NCBI GenBank assembly: GCA_024691325.1
Contig: JAILNR010000041.1
Span: 1-64,000, forward strand
DNA: 64,000 nt
Source: Saccharofermentans sp.
GTDB taxonomy: Bacteria; Bacillota; Clostridia; Saccharofermentanales; Saccharofermentanaceae
Direction: 5' to 3'
This document shows, in pieces, positions 43,088 to 52,396 of this stretch; position 1 is the first letter of the stretch, and every line of letters begins with the position of its first letter. The notes under the pieces were generated by a model, which was not told where the DNA came from, ran no database searches, and saw only the letters and a list, made by a program, of their open reading frames with translations. A program made the translations under genes and the position numbers.

Positions 43088-43809
43088 TGTCTGACCGCCT
43101 CATTCTTATAACCAATGATGACGGGATCGATTCACCCGGAATAAAGAAACTTGCAGGCATAGCGGTATCCTATGGTGATGTTTATGTTGTTGCGCCGGAT
43201 AGCGAGAGATCCGGTATGTCTCACAGTTTTACATATAAAACTGACATAAGCGCTTGGGAGTATGATATCGGAGTGCAGGGAGTAAAGGCGTTTGCGTCTG
43301 ACGGCACGCCCTGTGATTGTGTCCGTATAGGAGCTTTAGGATTGCTTCCCCGTAAACCTGATGTTGTTCTTGCCGGAATCAACGCAGGTTATAACATCTC
43401 CTCTGATATTCAGTACTCAGCTACTGTAGGCTCCGTCCTCGAGGCTGCATTCCAGGGCATACATGCCATAGCCTTTTCGAAAGGTGTGGGGCAGACTGAT
43501 AACGACACTGTCGTGGATGAGTACATAGACGGGATATTAAGCGGGCTTATTGACAGCAAGCTTGATTATAACCAGGCGTGGAATGTTAACTTTCCTTTGT
43601 GTACAAAAGAGGAGTGCAAAGGAATAATGAGAGATTGCAGGATATCAATGGATGCATTCTATAAGGATGTTTACGATAAAAGATTTGAGGACGGTAGGTT
43701 TTATCTTAAGATCAGGCAGGGGCGTGACTGGGAAGCGTCAGAAGGCACTGATCTTTATGCCGTGATCAATAATTACATCTCAATAGGAACGGTTACAAAT
43801 ATCAAATAA
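43087..43809 (+). CDS. surE: 5'/3'-nucleotidase SurE
   Basis: The 240-residue metal-dependent phosphatase acts on nucleoside monophosphates. The N-terminus has the hallmark LITNDDGIDSPGI with the metal-binding Asp pair. APDSERSGMSHSFT and GINAGYNISSDIQYSATVG complete the active site. The start ATG 43087 overlaps the hom stop (TAATG) without a clear ribosome site, consistent with translational coupling. Confidence 0.93.
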   Translation: MSDRLILITNDDGIDSPGIKKLAGIAVSYGDVYVVAPDSERSGMSHSFTYKTDISAWEYDIGVQGVKAFASDGTPCDCVRIGALGLLPRKPDVVLAGINAGYNISSDIQYSATVGSVLEAAFQGIHAIAFSKGVGQTDNDTVVDEYIDGILSGLIDSKLDYNQAWNVNFPLCTKEECKGIMRDCRISMDAFYKDVYDKRFEDGRFYLKIRQGRDWEASEGTDLYAVINNYISIGTVTNIK

Positions 43810-43818
43810 TGTTATAAT
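43810..43818 (+). promoter_or_regulatory. Extended -10 promoter before the 43860 gene
   Basis: TG-T-TATAAT at 43810-43818 directly follows the surE stop. No convincing -35 box is visible. Confidence 0.45.
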
Positions 43819-43859
43819 ACAGATTAGGTTTCTTTTTTTGGAATAAGGGGGAGATTTCT

Positions 43860-45116
43860 ATGCTGTATGACAAGAGTTTTGAAAGGTTCAAATTCAGTAC
43901 TGATCAGTATATTGACCAGGCGAAAGTATCTGAACTTCACAGAGAGTACGCCGATTTTACAAAGCAGCTTCTTATGGGTGACTATAAGAAAGTCAATACT
44001 GCTATGTACGGCTATGAGCAGAAGGGGAGCAAAGCCTCAGGAATAATCTTCGCAGTAATCTTCATATCCGCTATGGCTGCGATTATCGCGTTTGCCTTGA
44101 TGAAGAACATAACGGGAGTTATTCTGTCTTTTACCGGGATTTTCCTTTTTGCCGGAATCATGTTGCTTTTGGGTAAAGCATTAATAGCTAAACAGAGTAA
44201 TACTTCCAAAGAGCGTTTAAAGATGAGGCTCAGAGGCTTTATTATAACTGCTGTTTGTGTATCGATTATTGCCATTGTACTTAACAAGGATAAGTTTCAA
44301 GGCGTTCAAATGTATATTTTACTTGCTGTTATCCTGTTTGGTGCTGCAGCTTTGTGGCTTATACTCTTTGCTTTTGTTGATGTTTTTGCAAAGATGTTTT
44401 TATACAGGGAGACGGTTGATGCCAAGTGTATCGGCTATGTAAGAATTGTCGATTCTGAAGGCTCGACTAATGAAAGTATAAATGTCCGCAAACGTTTCTT
44501 CTATATCATGACATCGCCGGTGTTCGAATACACTTATAACGGCCGTCAAATTGAGGCTTTGTATGATGACCTGGTTGTGAATAATAATTCTGATGTTGCT
44601 TTGGGTACATATGAGACCATCAGAATTAATCCGAATCATCCTGAGGATATCTACTCGCCGAGGGCTACGAAGATTAATTCGGCCGCTTATGTCATATTTG
44701 GTATGTTCGCAGCAGTAGCTGCTATTGCTATTGCCATCTTAGGATTAAGTCCGAATGCCAATGTTACTTACGAAGGTCCTGCCGTGTCGGATTCAGGTCT
44801 TATTGTAGTGGGTGATGAAGAGATCGAAGAATCTTATGCGTCTGATATTAACGGTCAGGATTGGTATATCGAGACCTTGGTGATAGACACCGCAGAAACC
44901 GAAGGTGATTATCTTATTCTCCGCTTCGATGATCCGGGTATGAGAGCCTTAAGAATTCCGGCCGATTCCGGTTATGCCGCAGGTGACAGTATTATCGTTC
45001 TTTATACTATTGATGATGAATGGCTCGATGAGGGCGTTCAGTACAAAGATTCATTCATTTTCATAAATCCTGGAGAGTATGAGTATCAGGGAAATCACGG
45101 GGCTTATGAAGGTTGA
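43860..45116 (+). CDS. Membrane protein with DUF3592-like region
   Basis: The 418-residue protein has paired helices at about 58-100 and 122-170, and another near 277-297. A soluble strand-rich segment (SPVFEYTYNGRQIEALYDD, TIRINPNHPEDIYS) between helices resembles DUF3592, and the C-terminal 115 residues should be outside. ATG 43860 follows GGGGGAG. It overlaps the following GT-C-like gene by 11 bases, so the pair may act together. Function unknown. Confidence 0.6.
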   Translation: MLYDKSFERFKFSTDQYIDQAKVSELHREYADFTKQLLMGDYKKVNTAMYGYEQKGSKASGIIFAVIFISAMAAIIAFALMKNITGVILSFTGIFLFAGIMLLLGKALIAKQSNTSKERLKMRLRGFIITAVCVSIIAIVLNKDKFQGVQMYILLAVILFGAAALWLILFAFVDVFAKMFLYRETVDAKCIGYVRIVDSEGSTNESINVRKRFFYIMTSPVFEYTYNGRQIEALYDDLVVNNNSDVALGTYETIRINPNHPEDIYSPRATKINSAAYVIFGMFAAVAAIAIAILGLSPNANVTYEGPAVSDSGLIVVGDEEIEESYASDINGQDWYIETLVIDTAETEGDYLILRFDDPGMRALRIPADSGYAAGDSIIVLYTIDDEWLDEGVQYKDSFIFINPGEYEYQGNHGAYEG

Positions 45117-47382
45117 CAGGATAAAGTCCATTTTCCAGATCTTTGTCATTTGGCAAATAGCTTTATGCTTTGTAATAGGCGCAGTGATTTCTATAACGCC
45201 TGTGTTTCTTCCTGAGTATGATGAATTGATGGTTCAGAAGAGTCTATTCCGTGACAGCGGGATGATAGGACCTATCGATCATGGCTCAGCTGTAAGAAGT
45301 GAAAGCTTTGCTCTTGATAAGGGCAATTATATTCTTAATGTAAATTATTCGTGTACTTCTGAGAATAACTATATCTCGGTCGTTTCAGATACACTTGATA
45401 ATGAAGGTTATCTTAACGAACGGTGGCAGAATACTGTAGTATCAGATCATTCTATTACAATTGGTTTTACGCTTGATTCCTATGTTGATGATTTGAGTGT
45501 TGCAGTTATTAATAATGATGATTATGAGTTCTTTATTACTGATATTAATGTAATGTCTAACACGGAGGTGTCATCTGCTCCGCCGACAATTCTGGCGAGA
45601 TTCTTATCAACTCTTTTATTGACCGGTGTATTCTTCGGATTGTTCGACCTCTTAATATACAAGTGTATTAATGACCGGAAGGTTCTGAAGATATACGGGC
45701 TGCTTTTTGTTATTTCCATGGTCTTGATTTTACCTTTGTTAAGACCCGGATTATATAACGGTAATGATCTGGCATTCCATGTAATGAGAATATACGGTAT
45801 CAGAGACGGATTATTGAACGGGCATTTCCCCGTTAAGCTTCAGAGCCAGTGGTACGGTGGATATGGTTATCCTGTCGGCGCATTTTACGGAGACTTCCTC
45901 CTTTATATTCCAGCTCTGATGAGTATTATAGGAATACCTGTTACTTTCGCATATAAATTTACTTTGTTCTTTGTACAGCTGCTAACTGTTTTTACTTCGC
46001 ACGATTGCTTCAAGGGAATTATTTATTTCATTTCATCAGGTAATAAGATAAAGGAATCTTCATACAGATTGGAATGTTTCTCGATTTGCGGTGCGGCAGC
46101 TTATGCAGGTATGTTCTTCAGGTGTATCACGCTTTACGAGGCGACTATCGGTGAACTGTTAGCTGCGGCTTTTCTTCCTTTTATAGCTTTTGCTTTTGTT
46201 CTTTTGATCAAGGGAAGACGCATTCAATCTATTATGATGTTTGTGATAGGTTTTACGGGCCTTATTAATACGCATATCCTTACTACTGCGATGGTAGTAG
46301 TTTTTCTTGTTATTTTCAGTCTGGTCTTTTGTAAATACATATTTAATAAATACAATTTGTGTACTTTGCTGATTGCTGCTTTAGCCGTGATTGTAACTAA
46401 TCTGCACTTTATCGTTCCGTTCGTTGATATGTCTATGGATGACATAGATATCATGTCGTCCGGACATAGTGCTGAACTCATACAGGATAAAGGTGCTGAC
46501 ACGATTGGTTTCTTTACCGATGATATCTATAATGTGACAATCAGGGTAATATTGTTGCTTGTAACTGTGTTCGTCGTGGTCCAGATAGTCCGTCTTCTCA
46601 AGCATGACAGGACAGTATCCCTTAATAAATTTTATCCTTTGATATCGTTAATGATGATTACGCTTTTAAGTCTCATTATGTGTACTTACTCTTTCCCTTG
46701 GGACCTTCTGGCACAGATACCGGTTGCAGGAAAGTATGTTGGTGTGCTGCAGTTTCCGATGCGTTTCCTTCAAATCGCAGATTTGCTGTCAGTACTTATG
46801 ATGATTGAGTACTTCAGAGTTCGTGATGAAGGTATAGTTATTAAGAAACTTTCAACCAGGAATCTTGTTATCGGACTTCTTCTGTTCTTCGTAATTGGAG
46901 GTACAGTTTTCAGTTTCAGACAATATAGACCTGTGGATAGGGTTTCATATGATGCTGAAGTCAATATTCATTCGGATTGGATCAGCGGTGATGAGTATCT
47001 TCTGACCGGAACGAACCCGCACGATCTTCCTTCTCTTGAGGCATGTTTAGCCCGGGCTCCTGAAGTTGTGGTAAGTGATGTTAACAGGGCCGGAGATTCG
47101 ATCTTTGTCTATTACAGTTCCAATGAGAACTGCGAAGTGGAATTCCCACTGTTTAATTACAGGCATTACAGGGCATATCTCATGACTTATGACGGAAAGA
47201 CTTCACTTGATATTTTAAACGGAAATAACAATAGGATCAGTCTTATACTTCCTCCCACTGATGATGGAGCTGTGAATGTCAGGTTTGTGACTCCCTGGTA
47301 TTGGCATTGTTCATACATAGTGAGCTTGGCCGGTGCAGTATTAATAATATATAAATATATTAAAAACAAAGCGCGTTCTTAA
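45106..47382 (+). CDS. Polytopic membrane protein, GT-C glycosyltransferase-like (YfhO type)
   Basis: The 758-residue protein has about a dozen hydrophobic helices and a large first extracellular loop. NGNDLAFHVMRIYGIRDGLLNGHFPVKL and GGYGYPVGAFYGDF fit the first loop of GT-C/YfhO-like enzymes, with the acidic catalytic candidate in NDLAFH. Such proteins use polyprenyl-phosphate sugars for cell-surface glycosylation. The start is uncertain: ATG 45106 (GGGG upstream) or ATG 45079 (GGAG close to it). A strong terminator overlaps its stop. The enzyme assignment is an inference from pattern. Confidence 0.6.
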   Translation: MKVDRIKSIFQIFVIWQIALCFVIGAVISITPVFLPEYDELMVQKSLFRDSGMIGPIDHGSAVRSESFALDKGNYILNVNYSCTSENNYISVVSDTLDNEGYLNERWQNTVVSDHSITIGFTLDSYVDDLSVAVINNDDYEFFITDINVMSNTEVSSAPPTILARFLSTLLLTGVFFGLFDLLIYKCINDRKVLKIYGLLFVISMVLILPLLRPGLYNGNDLAFHVMRIYGIRDGLLNGHFPVKLQSQWYGGYGYPVGAFYGDFLLYIPALMSIIGIPVTFAYKFTLFFVQLLTVFTSHDCFKGIIYFISSGNKIKESSYRLECFSICGAAAYAGMFFRCITLYEATIGELLAAAFLPFIAFAFVLLIKGRRIQSIMMFVIGFTGLINTHILTTAMVVVFLVIFSLVFCKYIFNKYNLCTLLIAALAVIVTNLHFIVPFVDMSMDDIDIMSSGHSAELIQDKGADTIGFFTDDIYNVTIRVILLLVTVFVVVQIVRLLKHDRTVSLNKFYPLISLMMITLLSLIMCTYSFPWDLLAQIPVAGKYVGVLQFPMRFLQIADLLSVLMMIEYFRVRDEGIVIKKLSTRNLVIGLLLFFVIGGTVFSFRQYRPVDRVSYDAEVNIHSDWISGDEYLLTGTNPHDLPSLEACLARAPEVVVSDVNRAGDSIFVYYSSNENCEVEFPLFNYRHYRAYLMTYDGKTSLDILNGNNNRISLILPPTDDGAVNVRFVTPWYWHCSYIVSLAGAVLIIYKYIKNKARS

Positions 47383-47404
47383 TTGACGCGTTTTTGTTTT
47401 TTTT
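47362..47404 (+). terminator. Terminator overlapping the stop of the GT-C-like gene
   Basis: AAAAACAAA-G-CGCGT (47362-47376) pairs with ACGCG and the T-rich 3' arm (47386-47404), with a 9-base loop and a small bulge. The stop codon TAA is in the loop. Confidence 0.7.
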
Positions 47405-47426
47405 ATATCTTAAATACGGGGGTGTT

Positions 47427-49355
47427 ATGTTAGAGTTTTATAATCTTTCATTTGCATTTTCTGTATCTGCATTTATAATCTGTCTTTCCAATCTCTTCTT
47501 TATTAGAGTACAGGGGAGAATGGGCAAACTTCAGAATAAGTTGTTTATGCTCCTCCTGATTATTGTTGCACTTAACAGTATATGTACCTCTGTTACCGCA
47601 TACTATAATCCCGTTAAAGACTATTCGGACAGCGCCATGAGTATATCCGAGATATCGAGATATATTTATTTCCTTATACACACCGGCCTTGCCCCGTTAT
47701 TCTATTTCTATGTTTCTTATGTATGCGGCATGGTCTTCAACAAGTTCGATGCCAGGAAAGTCTTTAATTACTTTGTTTTTGGTATTACCGAGGCACTTGC
47801 TCTGACGAATCCGATTACTCATTGGGTTTATTATGCTAATGAGAATAGAGAGTTTGTCAGAAGCTGGGGAGAGGTAATCATCTATTTGGCAGCGGCTTAC
47901 TACTTCACTATGGCTCTTGCACATTTGACAACTACGTGGCGGGTATTAAACCAAAAGCGCAGAGTCGGTATTCTCACTTTTGCATCCATTACTATACTTG
48001 GAATTCTTATACAACTGTTTATTAAAGATCTTAAAGTTGAGTTGCTTGCTGAAGCGATTGGCCTGACCGGTGTAATGATGGTAGTAGAGAATGAGGATGA
48101 CAGATTAGACCAGCTCACGGGACTTTACAACAGACAGGCATTTATTACCGATTGTCAGGGGTACCTTATCAACAAGGTCTCATTCCATGCCATGTGTATC
48201 CGTGTAATGACTCCCGAGATCATATCGAGAAACAGCGGTGCTGACATCCGTGAGATCATAGAGAAGCAGGTGTCTCAGTACCTCGAGTCTTTGCAGAAAC
48301 GCTACAACATCTACAGAATCGGACGACGCACATTCGTAATCACCTGGTTTGACAGAACCAGCGAGGAAGTTTACAGGATTGCGGAGAATATAATAAGCAG
48401 ATTTGAGAGACCGTGGAAAGCATCCGATACAATGGTGCTCCTTTCGTCATCTATTGTTATTGCAAAGATACCTGAGCAGATCGACCGCGTTAATGATGCG
48501 ATGTATATGTTTGATAACAGCAATTCCGCAAAAACTGATAAAAAGATTCTTGCCGGAGAAGATATTAATACCATACTGCGTAATTCCGCGGTAGAGAAAG
48601 CGATTTCGAGAGGCCTTGCTGAAGGAAAGTTTGAAGTTTATTATCAGGCAACGGTCAGGGGAGATGCAAAGACCATTCATGGTGCAGAAGCCCTTGTAAG
48701 ACTTCATGATGATGAGATGGGAATGCTTTTCCCTGATGAGTTTATTCCGGTTGCCGAGCACAACGGACTTATTGATGCAATTGATGATTATGTTCTTATG
48801 GAAGTTTGCAAACTTATCAAGGAAGAGAATCTTGCATCACGTTCTATTGACTGCATTAATGTTAATCTGTCTGTCCTGCAGCTTATGAAGAGCGGTTTTG
48901 TCGAGCATATAAACGGCATCGTTGAGCATGTTGGTATAGATAAGAGCATGATCAACTTCGAGGTTACGGAGTCAGTTTCAGCTGAGAGTTACGAGCTTCT
49001 AAGTAACAGGATAAATGATCTTAAACATGAAGGTTTCCTGTTCTCTATGGACGATTATGGTACAGGTTACTCCAATATGAAGGCATTAGCCTCTATGAAT
49101 CTTGACTGCATAAAGATTGATAAGAGTATTTTATGGGAGGCTCAGAAGAGCGAACTTGGACAGATCATACTCGAGAACAGCATTAGAATGATCCGTCAGA
49201 TCAAAAATGAAATCCTTGTGGAGGGCGTCGAGACCTTGTCGCAGGTTGAGCTTCTTAAGAAACTCGATGTGGATTATATGCAAGGTTTTTACTTCTCTAA
49301 GCCCGTCCCCAAGGAAACATTTCTTGAGATCGTGAATAAATATCAAAAAGGATGA
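47427..49355 (+). CDS. Membrane c-di-GMP phosphodiesterase with degenerate GGDEF and intact EAL
   Basis: The 642-residue protein has about seven N-terminal helices (5-220) as a sensor. A GGDEF-fold domain (225-380) follows, in which the active motif reads IGRRTF, so it cannot make c-di-GMP. The EAL domain (390-640) is intact: EALVRL at 421-426, NVNLS, FEVTES, MDDYGTGYS and EGVET. It should hydrolyse c-di-GMP to pGpG. The start is ATG 47427 with GGGGGT upstream. An in-frame TTG at 47394 lies in the terminator. Its stop abuts the convergent alcohol dehydrogenase. Confidence 0.87.
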   Translation: MLEFYNLSFAFSVSAFIICLSNLFFIRVQGRMGKLQNKLFMLLLIIVALNSICTSVTAYYNPVKDYSDSAMSISEISRYIYFLIHTGLAPLFYFYVSYVCGMVFNKFDARKVFNYFVFGITEALALTNPITHWVYYANENREFVRSWGEVIIYLAAAYYFTMALAHLTTTWRVLNQKRRVGILTFASITILGILIQLFIKDLKVELLAEAIGLTGVMMVVENEDDRLDQLTGLYNRQAFITDCQGYLINKVSFHAMCIRVMTPEIISRNSGADIREIIEKQVSQYLESLQKRYNIYRIGRRTFVITWFDRTSEEVYRIAENIISRFERPWKASDTMVLLSSSIVIAKIPEQIDRVNDAMYMFDNSNSAKTDKKILAGEDINTILRNSAVEKAISRGLAEGKFEVYYQATVRGDAKTIHGAEALVRLHDDEMGMLFPDEFIPVAEHNGLIDAIDDYVLMEVCKLIKEENLASRSIDCINVNLSVLQLMKSGFVEHINGIVEHVGIDKSMINFEVTESVSAESYELLSNRINDLKHEGFLFSMDDYGTGYSNMKALASMNLDCIKIDKSILWEAQKSELGQIILENSIRMIRQIKNEILVEGVETLSQVELLKKLDVDYMQGFYFSKPVPKETFLEIVNKYQKG

Positions 49356-50531
49356 TCAAATCATCATCTGATAGATCTTGGTGCAGTCCTCTTCGTTAAG
49401 AGTTACGAATCCGCTTATCGATCCCTGCCTTCCGTCACCGTGGCAAAGCACATCAACTAGCTTCGGTATATCTTCCTGCTTTGCACCAAGTTCCTCGAAA
49501 TTCTTCGGCATACCGATAGAGCAAAGGAAACTCTGAAATGCGTTGATTCCTTCAAGTGCAGTTACTTCAGGATGTTCGAAGTCCATCTGGCATCCCCAGA
49601 CCCTTACTGCAACCTGCGCAAATCTCATCACATTATGATTCATAACATATTTGAAGACAGCCGGCATTGTGACAGCCAAACCAGCCCCGTGAGCACAATC
49701 ATAAAGTGCAGACAGTTCGTGCTCGATAACGTGACTGTTCCAGTCCTGGCTTCTTCCAACTCCGCAGGTGTTATTGTGAGCGACCATTCCTGCCCACATA
49801 ATGTTTGCTCTTGCCTCATAATTATCAGGATCTGCGATTACTCTCGGGGTCTCGTGCTTCATCGTAAGAAGTAAAGCCTCGATAAGTCTGTCAGTTACTT
49901 CAACATCTTTAGTGTTAGTAAGATATCTTTCGTAAAGGTGCGCCATAATATCGGTTGCACCCGAGGCTGTCTGGAAAGGAGGGAGAGTCTGGGTAAGCTC
50001 GGGGTTAAGGATGCTGAACTTAGGTCTTATAAGATCGCTTCCGGCTCCTCTTTTAAACATACCTTCTTCTTTTGTGATTACAGAGTCAGGACTTCCTTCA
50101 CTGCCTGCAGCGGCGATTGTCAGCACCGTTCCTACGGGCAAAGCTTTCTCGACAGGCTTTCCCTGATAAAAATCCCAAAAGTCGCCGTCATAAGGAATTC
50201 CCATCGCGATTGCTTTGGATGAGTCGATAACACTTCCTCCTCCAACAGCAATAATGAAGTCTATACCTTCTTTTCTTCCTATTTCAATTCCCTCATAAAC
50301 GAGTCCGCTTCTGGGATTGGGTTTAACACCGCCAAGTTCGATAAAGGGTAATCCCTCCTTGTCCAAAGATGCTTTAACTCTGTCCAAAAGACCGGATCTT
50401 ACGACACTTCCACCACCGTAATGGATAAGGACTTTGCTTCCGCCAAAACGTTTTACGTATTTACCGGCGTCTGATTCTGTTCCTTTACCGAAAGCAAAAA
50501 GTGTAGGGGAGTAAAAGGTGAAGTTTTCCAT
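49356..50531 (-). CDS. Iron-containing alcohol dehydrogenase (butanol dehydrogenase type)
   Basis: The 391-residue group III dehydrogenase interconverts aldehydes and alcohols with NAD(P)H. The dinucleotide-binding GGGSVIDSSKAIA is present. Metal ligands lie in GATDIMAHLYE (Asp and His) and in HVIEHELSALYDCAHGAGLA (two His). Overall it resembles YugJ/BdhA butanol dehydrogenases, as expected in a fermenting clostridium. ATG 50531 has AGGAGG upstream. An in-frame extension of 48 residues to 50675 is not homologous in character and overlaps the next gene's coding strand. Confidence 0.9.
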   Translation of the reverse strand: MENFTFYSPTLFAFGKGTESDAGKYVKRFGGSKVLIHYGGGSVVRSGLLDRVKASLDKEGLPFIELGGVKPNPRSGLVYEGIEIGRKEGIDFIIAVGGGSVIDSSKAIAMGIPYDGDFWDFYQGKPVEKALPVGTVLTIAAAGSEGSPDSVITKEEGMFKRGAGSDLIRPKFSILNPELTQTLPPFQTASGATDIMAHLYERYLTNTKDVEVTDRLIEALLLTMKHETPRVIADPDNYEARANIMWAGMVAHNNTCGVGRSQDWNSHVIEHELSALYDCAHGAGLAVTMPAVFKYVMNHNVMRFAQVAVRVWGCQMDFEHPEVTALEGINAFQSFLCSIGMPKNFEELGAKQEDIPKLVDVLCHGDGRQGSISGFVTLNEEDCTKIYQMMI

Positions 50532-50557
50532 GATAGCCTCCTGTTGACTGATAAATA

Positions 50558-51076
50558 TTATTCGGGTCTTCCCGCAGGACGACCTGTTAATCCGACGGCA
50601 CGTACAACCAAAGGTGAGACGACAACTGACAGCAGGTACCCAAGTAAGATCGAGGGCAGTAAAGATATCAGCCATTGACTAAGAAACATAGGTGCAAAAG
50701 GCGGTACTTTGTCCGCCGGTATGTGTGAACGGGCCTGGACTATATTTATCAGGCATAAGATAAAACTGCATCCGACTGCATTAATAACAGCAAAGGGAAT
50801 GCTGTTTAAAAGCGTGAATTTGATGCCCGGGGGATTTGCACCTGCCTTTGAAGCAAGCGTGCGTCCCATTTTTCCTAAAGGAATCAAAAGCGTGATAATG
50901 ACACAAATAATAATCGATTCTATTATGCCTGAAATGTACATAATAAGTGCGGGAGGCATAGATGACAGTTTGATCTCATCAGCTGTTGCCCTGACTATAA
51001 AAGTCATTATTATGCCCATACAGGATGAGATGATTAAAGCCATAATTATGCTGACCAGTTTTTCTTTCTTAGCCAT
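50558..51076 (-). CDS. Four-helix membrane protein, DUF2798-like
   Basis: The 172-residue hydrophobic protein has four predicted helices: about 9-30, 42-66, 87-108 and 130-155. It begins MAKKEK, with internal PPALIMY and NPPGIKF loops. I see no catalytic motif. The spacing and size recall the small DUF2798 family, but that match is weak. It lies between two minus-strand genes (10 bases after the 51953 gene end, 26 before the dehydrogenase), so it may belong to one operon. Confidence 0.5.
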   Translation of the reverse strand: MAKKEKLVSIIMALIISSCMGIIMTFIVRATADEIKLSSMPPALIMYISGIIESIIICVIITLLIPLGKMGRTLASKAGANPPGIKFTLLNSIPFAVINAVGCSFILCLINIVQARSHIPADKVPPFAPMFLSQWLISLLPSILLGYLLSVVVSPLVVRAVGLTGRPAGRPE

Positions 51077-51086
51077 ATAGATCTCC

Positions 51087-51953
51087 TTAGATTTCCTCGC
51101 TTAATGTCTCGTTAGTCCTTGAAGCTCCGATTGAGCCGATTATTATAACAACTATTCCTGCGATCAAAGAGAGGAATACCATGAAGGTCAGCATATTAAC
51201 CTTTGTGCCGATGATATCTACTAATACCTGCGTAACGTGGTCCTCGCCTTTTGCCTTTTCCTTAACATAGGAAACAGTGATGAAGAAAAAACCCCACATC
51301 AAAAGATTAAGCGATTCTGCTACTGTCATTGCTATTCCCAGGGCTCTGACGGGACGGTATTTGTTAATGTGAATGAGCATCAAAACAACAATTATCGCGA
51401 TAAGTACTAAAGAACAAACAACGATAATGATGTCATTTATCCTTGAAGCCTCTTCGAAATCACTGAATACTTCAAGCTGACCGCCTTTTTCTGCATCATC
51501 TACCAGTTCATCAAGTGAAGTCTGGAATTCATCTATATACTCTTCCTTTAACTCTTTGATCTGACTTGAAGACAGGTTCATATCTCCGAATATTACATCT
51601 TCGTACTCATCAAGAAATTCGTAATATCTGTCCTCGTCGATCTTGGTATCGCCTTCAATCATACCATCAACCACATCATCAATTATGAGATCGATAAAGT
51701 CATCTCTCATCTGTTCGGAGGTACCGGGATCGAATCCTTCAAATCTGAATGTATCTTCAAACTCTGAATCTATTTCTTCCCTTATAAGATCGATGGTTTT
51801 TTCATCCTTGATCAAATCTTTCCAAAAGTGATTATTAAGGAACGATGCTTTAAGAAGAAGACAATTAGTAAGGATAAGAATAGCGAATGATGCGATTATC
51901 GCGAATATGACTCTTAATACCGTAGCCGTAGTGGATTCTGTTCTGGTGTCCAT
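51087..51953 (-). CDS. Membrane protein with large acidic extracellular loop
   Basis: The 288-residue protein has one N-terminal helix (about 12-33), then an acidic, helical loop of some 140 residues (EEIDSEFEDTF, DEYEDVIFGDMN), and three helices between about 176 and 278. The arrangement suggests a loop outside the cell that might bind cations. No family recognised. Its upstream region is shared with the divergent padR gene. A minus-strand TATAAT lies at 51991-51986. Confidence 0.55.
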   Translation of the reverse strand: MDTRTESTTATVLRVIFAIIASFAILILTNCLLLKASFLNNHFWKDLIKDEKTIDLIREEIDSEFEDTFRFEGFDPGTSEQMRDDFIDLIIDDVVDGMIEGDTKIDEDRYYEFLDEYEDVIFGDMNLSSSQIKELKEEYIDEFQTSLDELVDDAEKGGQLEVFSDFEEASRINDIIIVVCSLVLIAIIVVLMLIHINKYRPVRALGIAMTVAESLNLLMWGFFFITVSYVKEKAKGEDHVTQVLVDIIGTKVNMLTFMVFLSLIAGIVVIIIGSIGASRTNETLSEEI

Positions 51954-52007
51954 TTTATCTCTCCCTGTTAATGACGTTCCTTTTGATTATACATTAACAG
52001 GATATAG

Positions 52008-52036
52008 TTGACACTTGAAATACTTCGCGATACGAT
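52008..52036 (+). promoter_or_regulatory. padR operon promoter
   Basis: A perfect TTGACA (52008-52013), a 17-base spacer, and TACGAT (52031-52036). Transcription should start near 52043, inside the candidate operator. Confidence 0.65.
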
Positions 52037-52050
52037 GTATATCATGACAT
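52035..52050 (+). promoter_or_regulatory. Candidate PadR operator
   Basis: ATGT (52035-52038), eight bases, ACAT (52047-52050) matches the ATGT-N8-ACAT operator known for PadR repressors. It overlaps the -10 box and start of transcription of the padR operon, so autorepression is expected. Confidence 0.6.
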
Positions 52051-52075
52051 ATAGTATAGGGGAGGAGGAATAATA

Positions 52076-52396
52076 GTGGATATACAATTGAAACGCGGAC
52101 TTCTGGATGTTTGTGTTTTGGCAGCTATTAAAAATGATGATTCTTACGGCTATAAGATCATTAAGGATATGAAGCCATACATTGAATTATCCGAATCAAC
52201 TCTTTATACGATACTTAAGCGTTTGGAATCCTCCCAGATGCTTACAGTCAGGATGTTTGAATACCAGGGCAGATTAAGGAAGTACTACCATATAACAAAG
52301 CAGGGATTAAAAAGATTGGATGAATTCAATGATGATTGGAAGGAAATGCTTGCGATCCATCGGTTCATAACCAGAGAGGAAGGTTCTAATGAATAA
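52076..52396 (+). CDS. PadR-family transcriptional regulator
   Basis: The 106-residue winged-helix protein is of the short PadR type. Typical motifs are SYGYKIIKDM, SESTLYTILKRLE and RKYYHITKQGLKRL with a C-terminal dimer helix. It starts at GTG 52076 with GGAGGAGG. It overlaps the HAAS-domain gene by 8 bases. It likely represses its own operon through the ATGT-N8-ACAT site, responding to an unknown envelope signal. Confidence 0.9.
   Translation: MDIQLKRGLLDVCVLAAIKNDDSYGYKIIKDMKPYIELSESTLYTILKRLESSQMLTVRMFEYQGRLRKYYHITKQGLKRLDEFNDDWKEMLAIHRFITREEGSNE

Noticed and set aside
50532..50675. 48-codon N-terminal extension of the alcohol dehydrogenase
   Set aside because: The extension has a Cys/Arg-rich sequence unlike the family, overlaps the coding region of the membrane protein at 50558, and the ATG at 50531 has a perfect AGGAGG.
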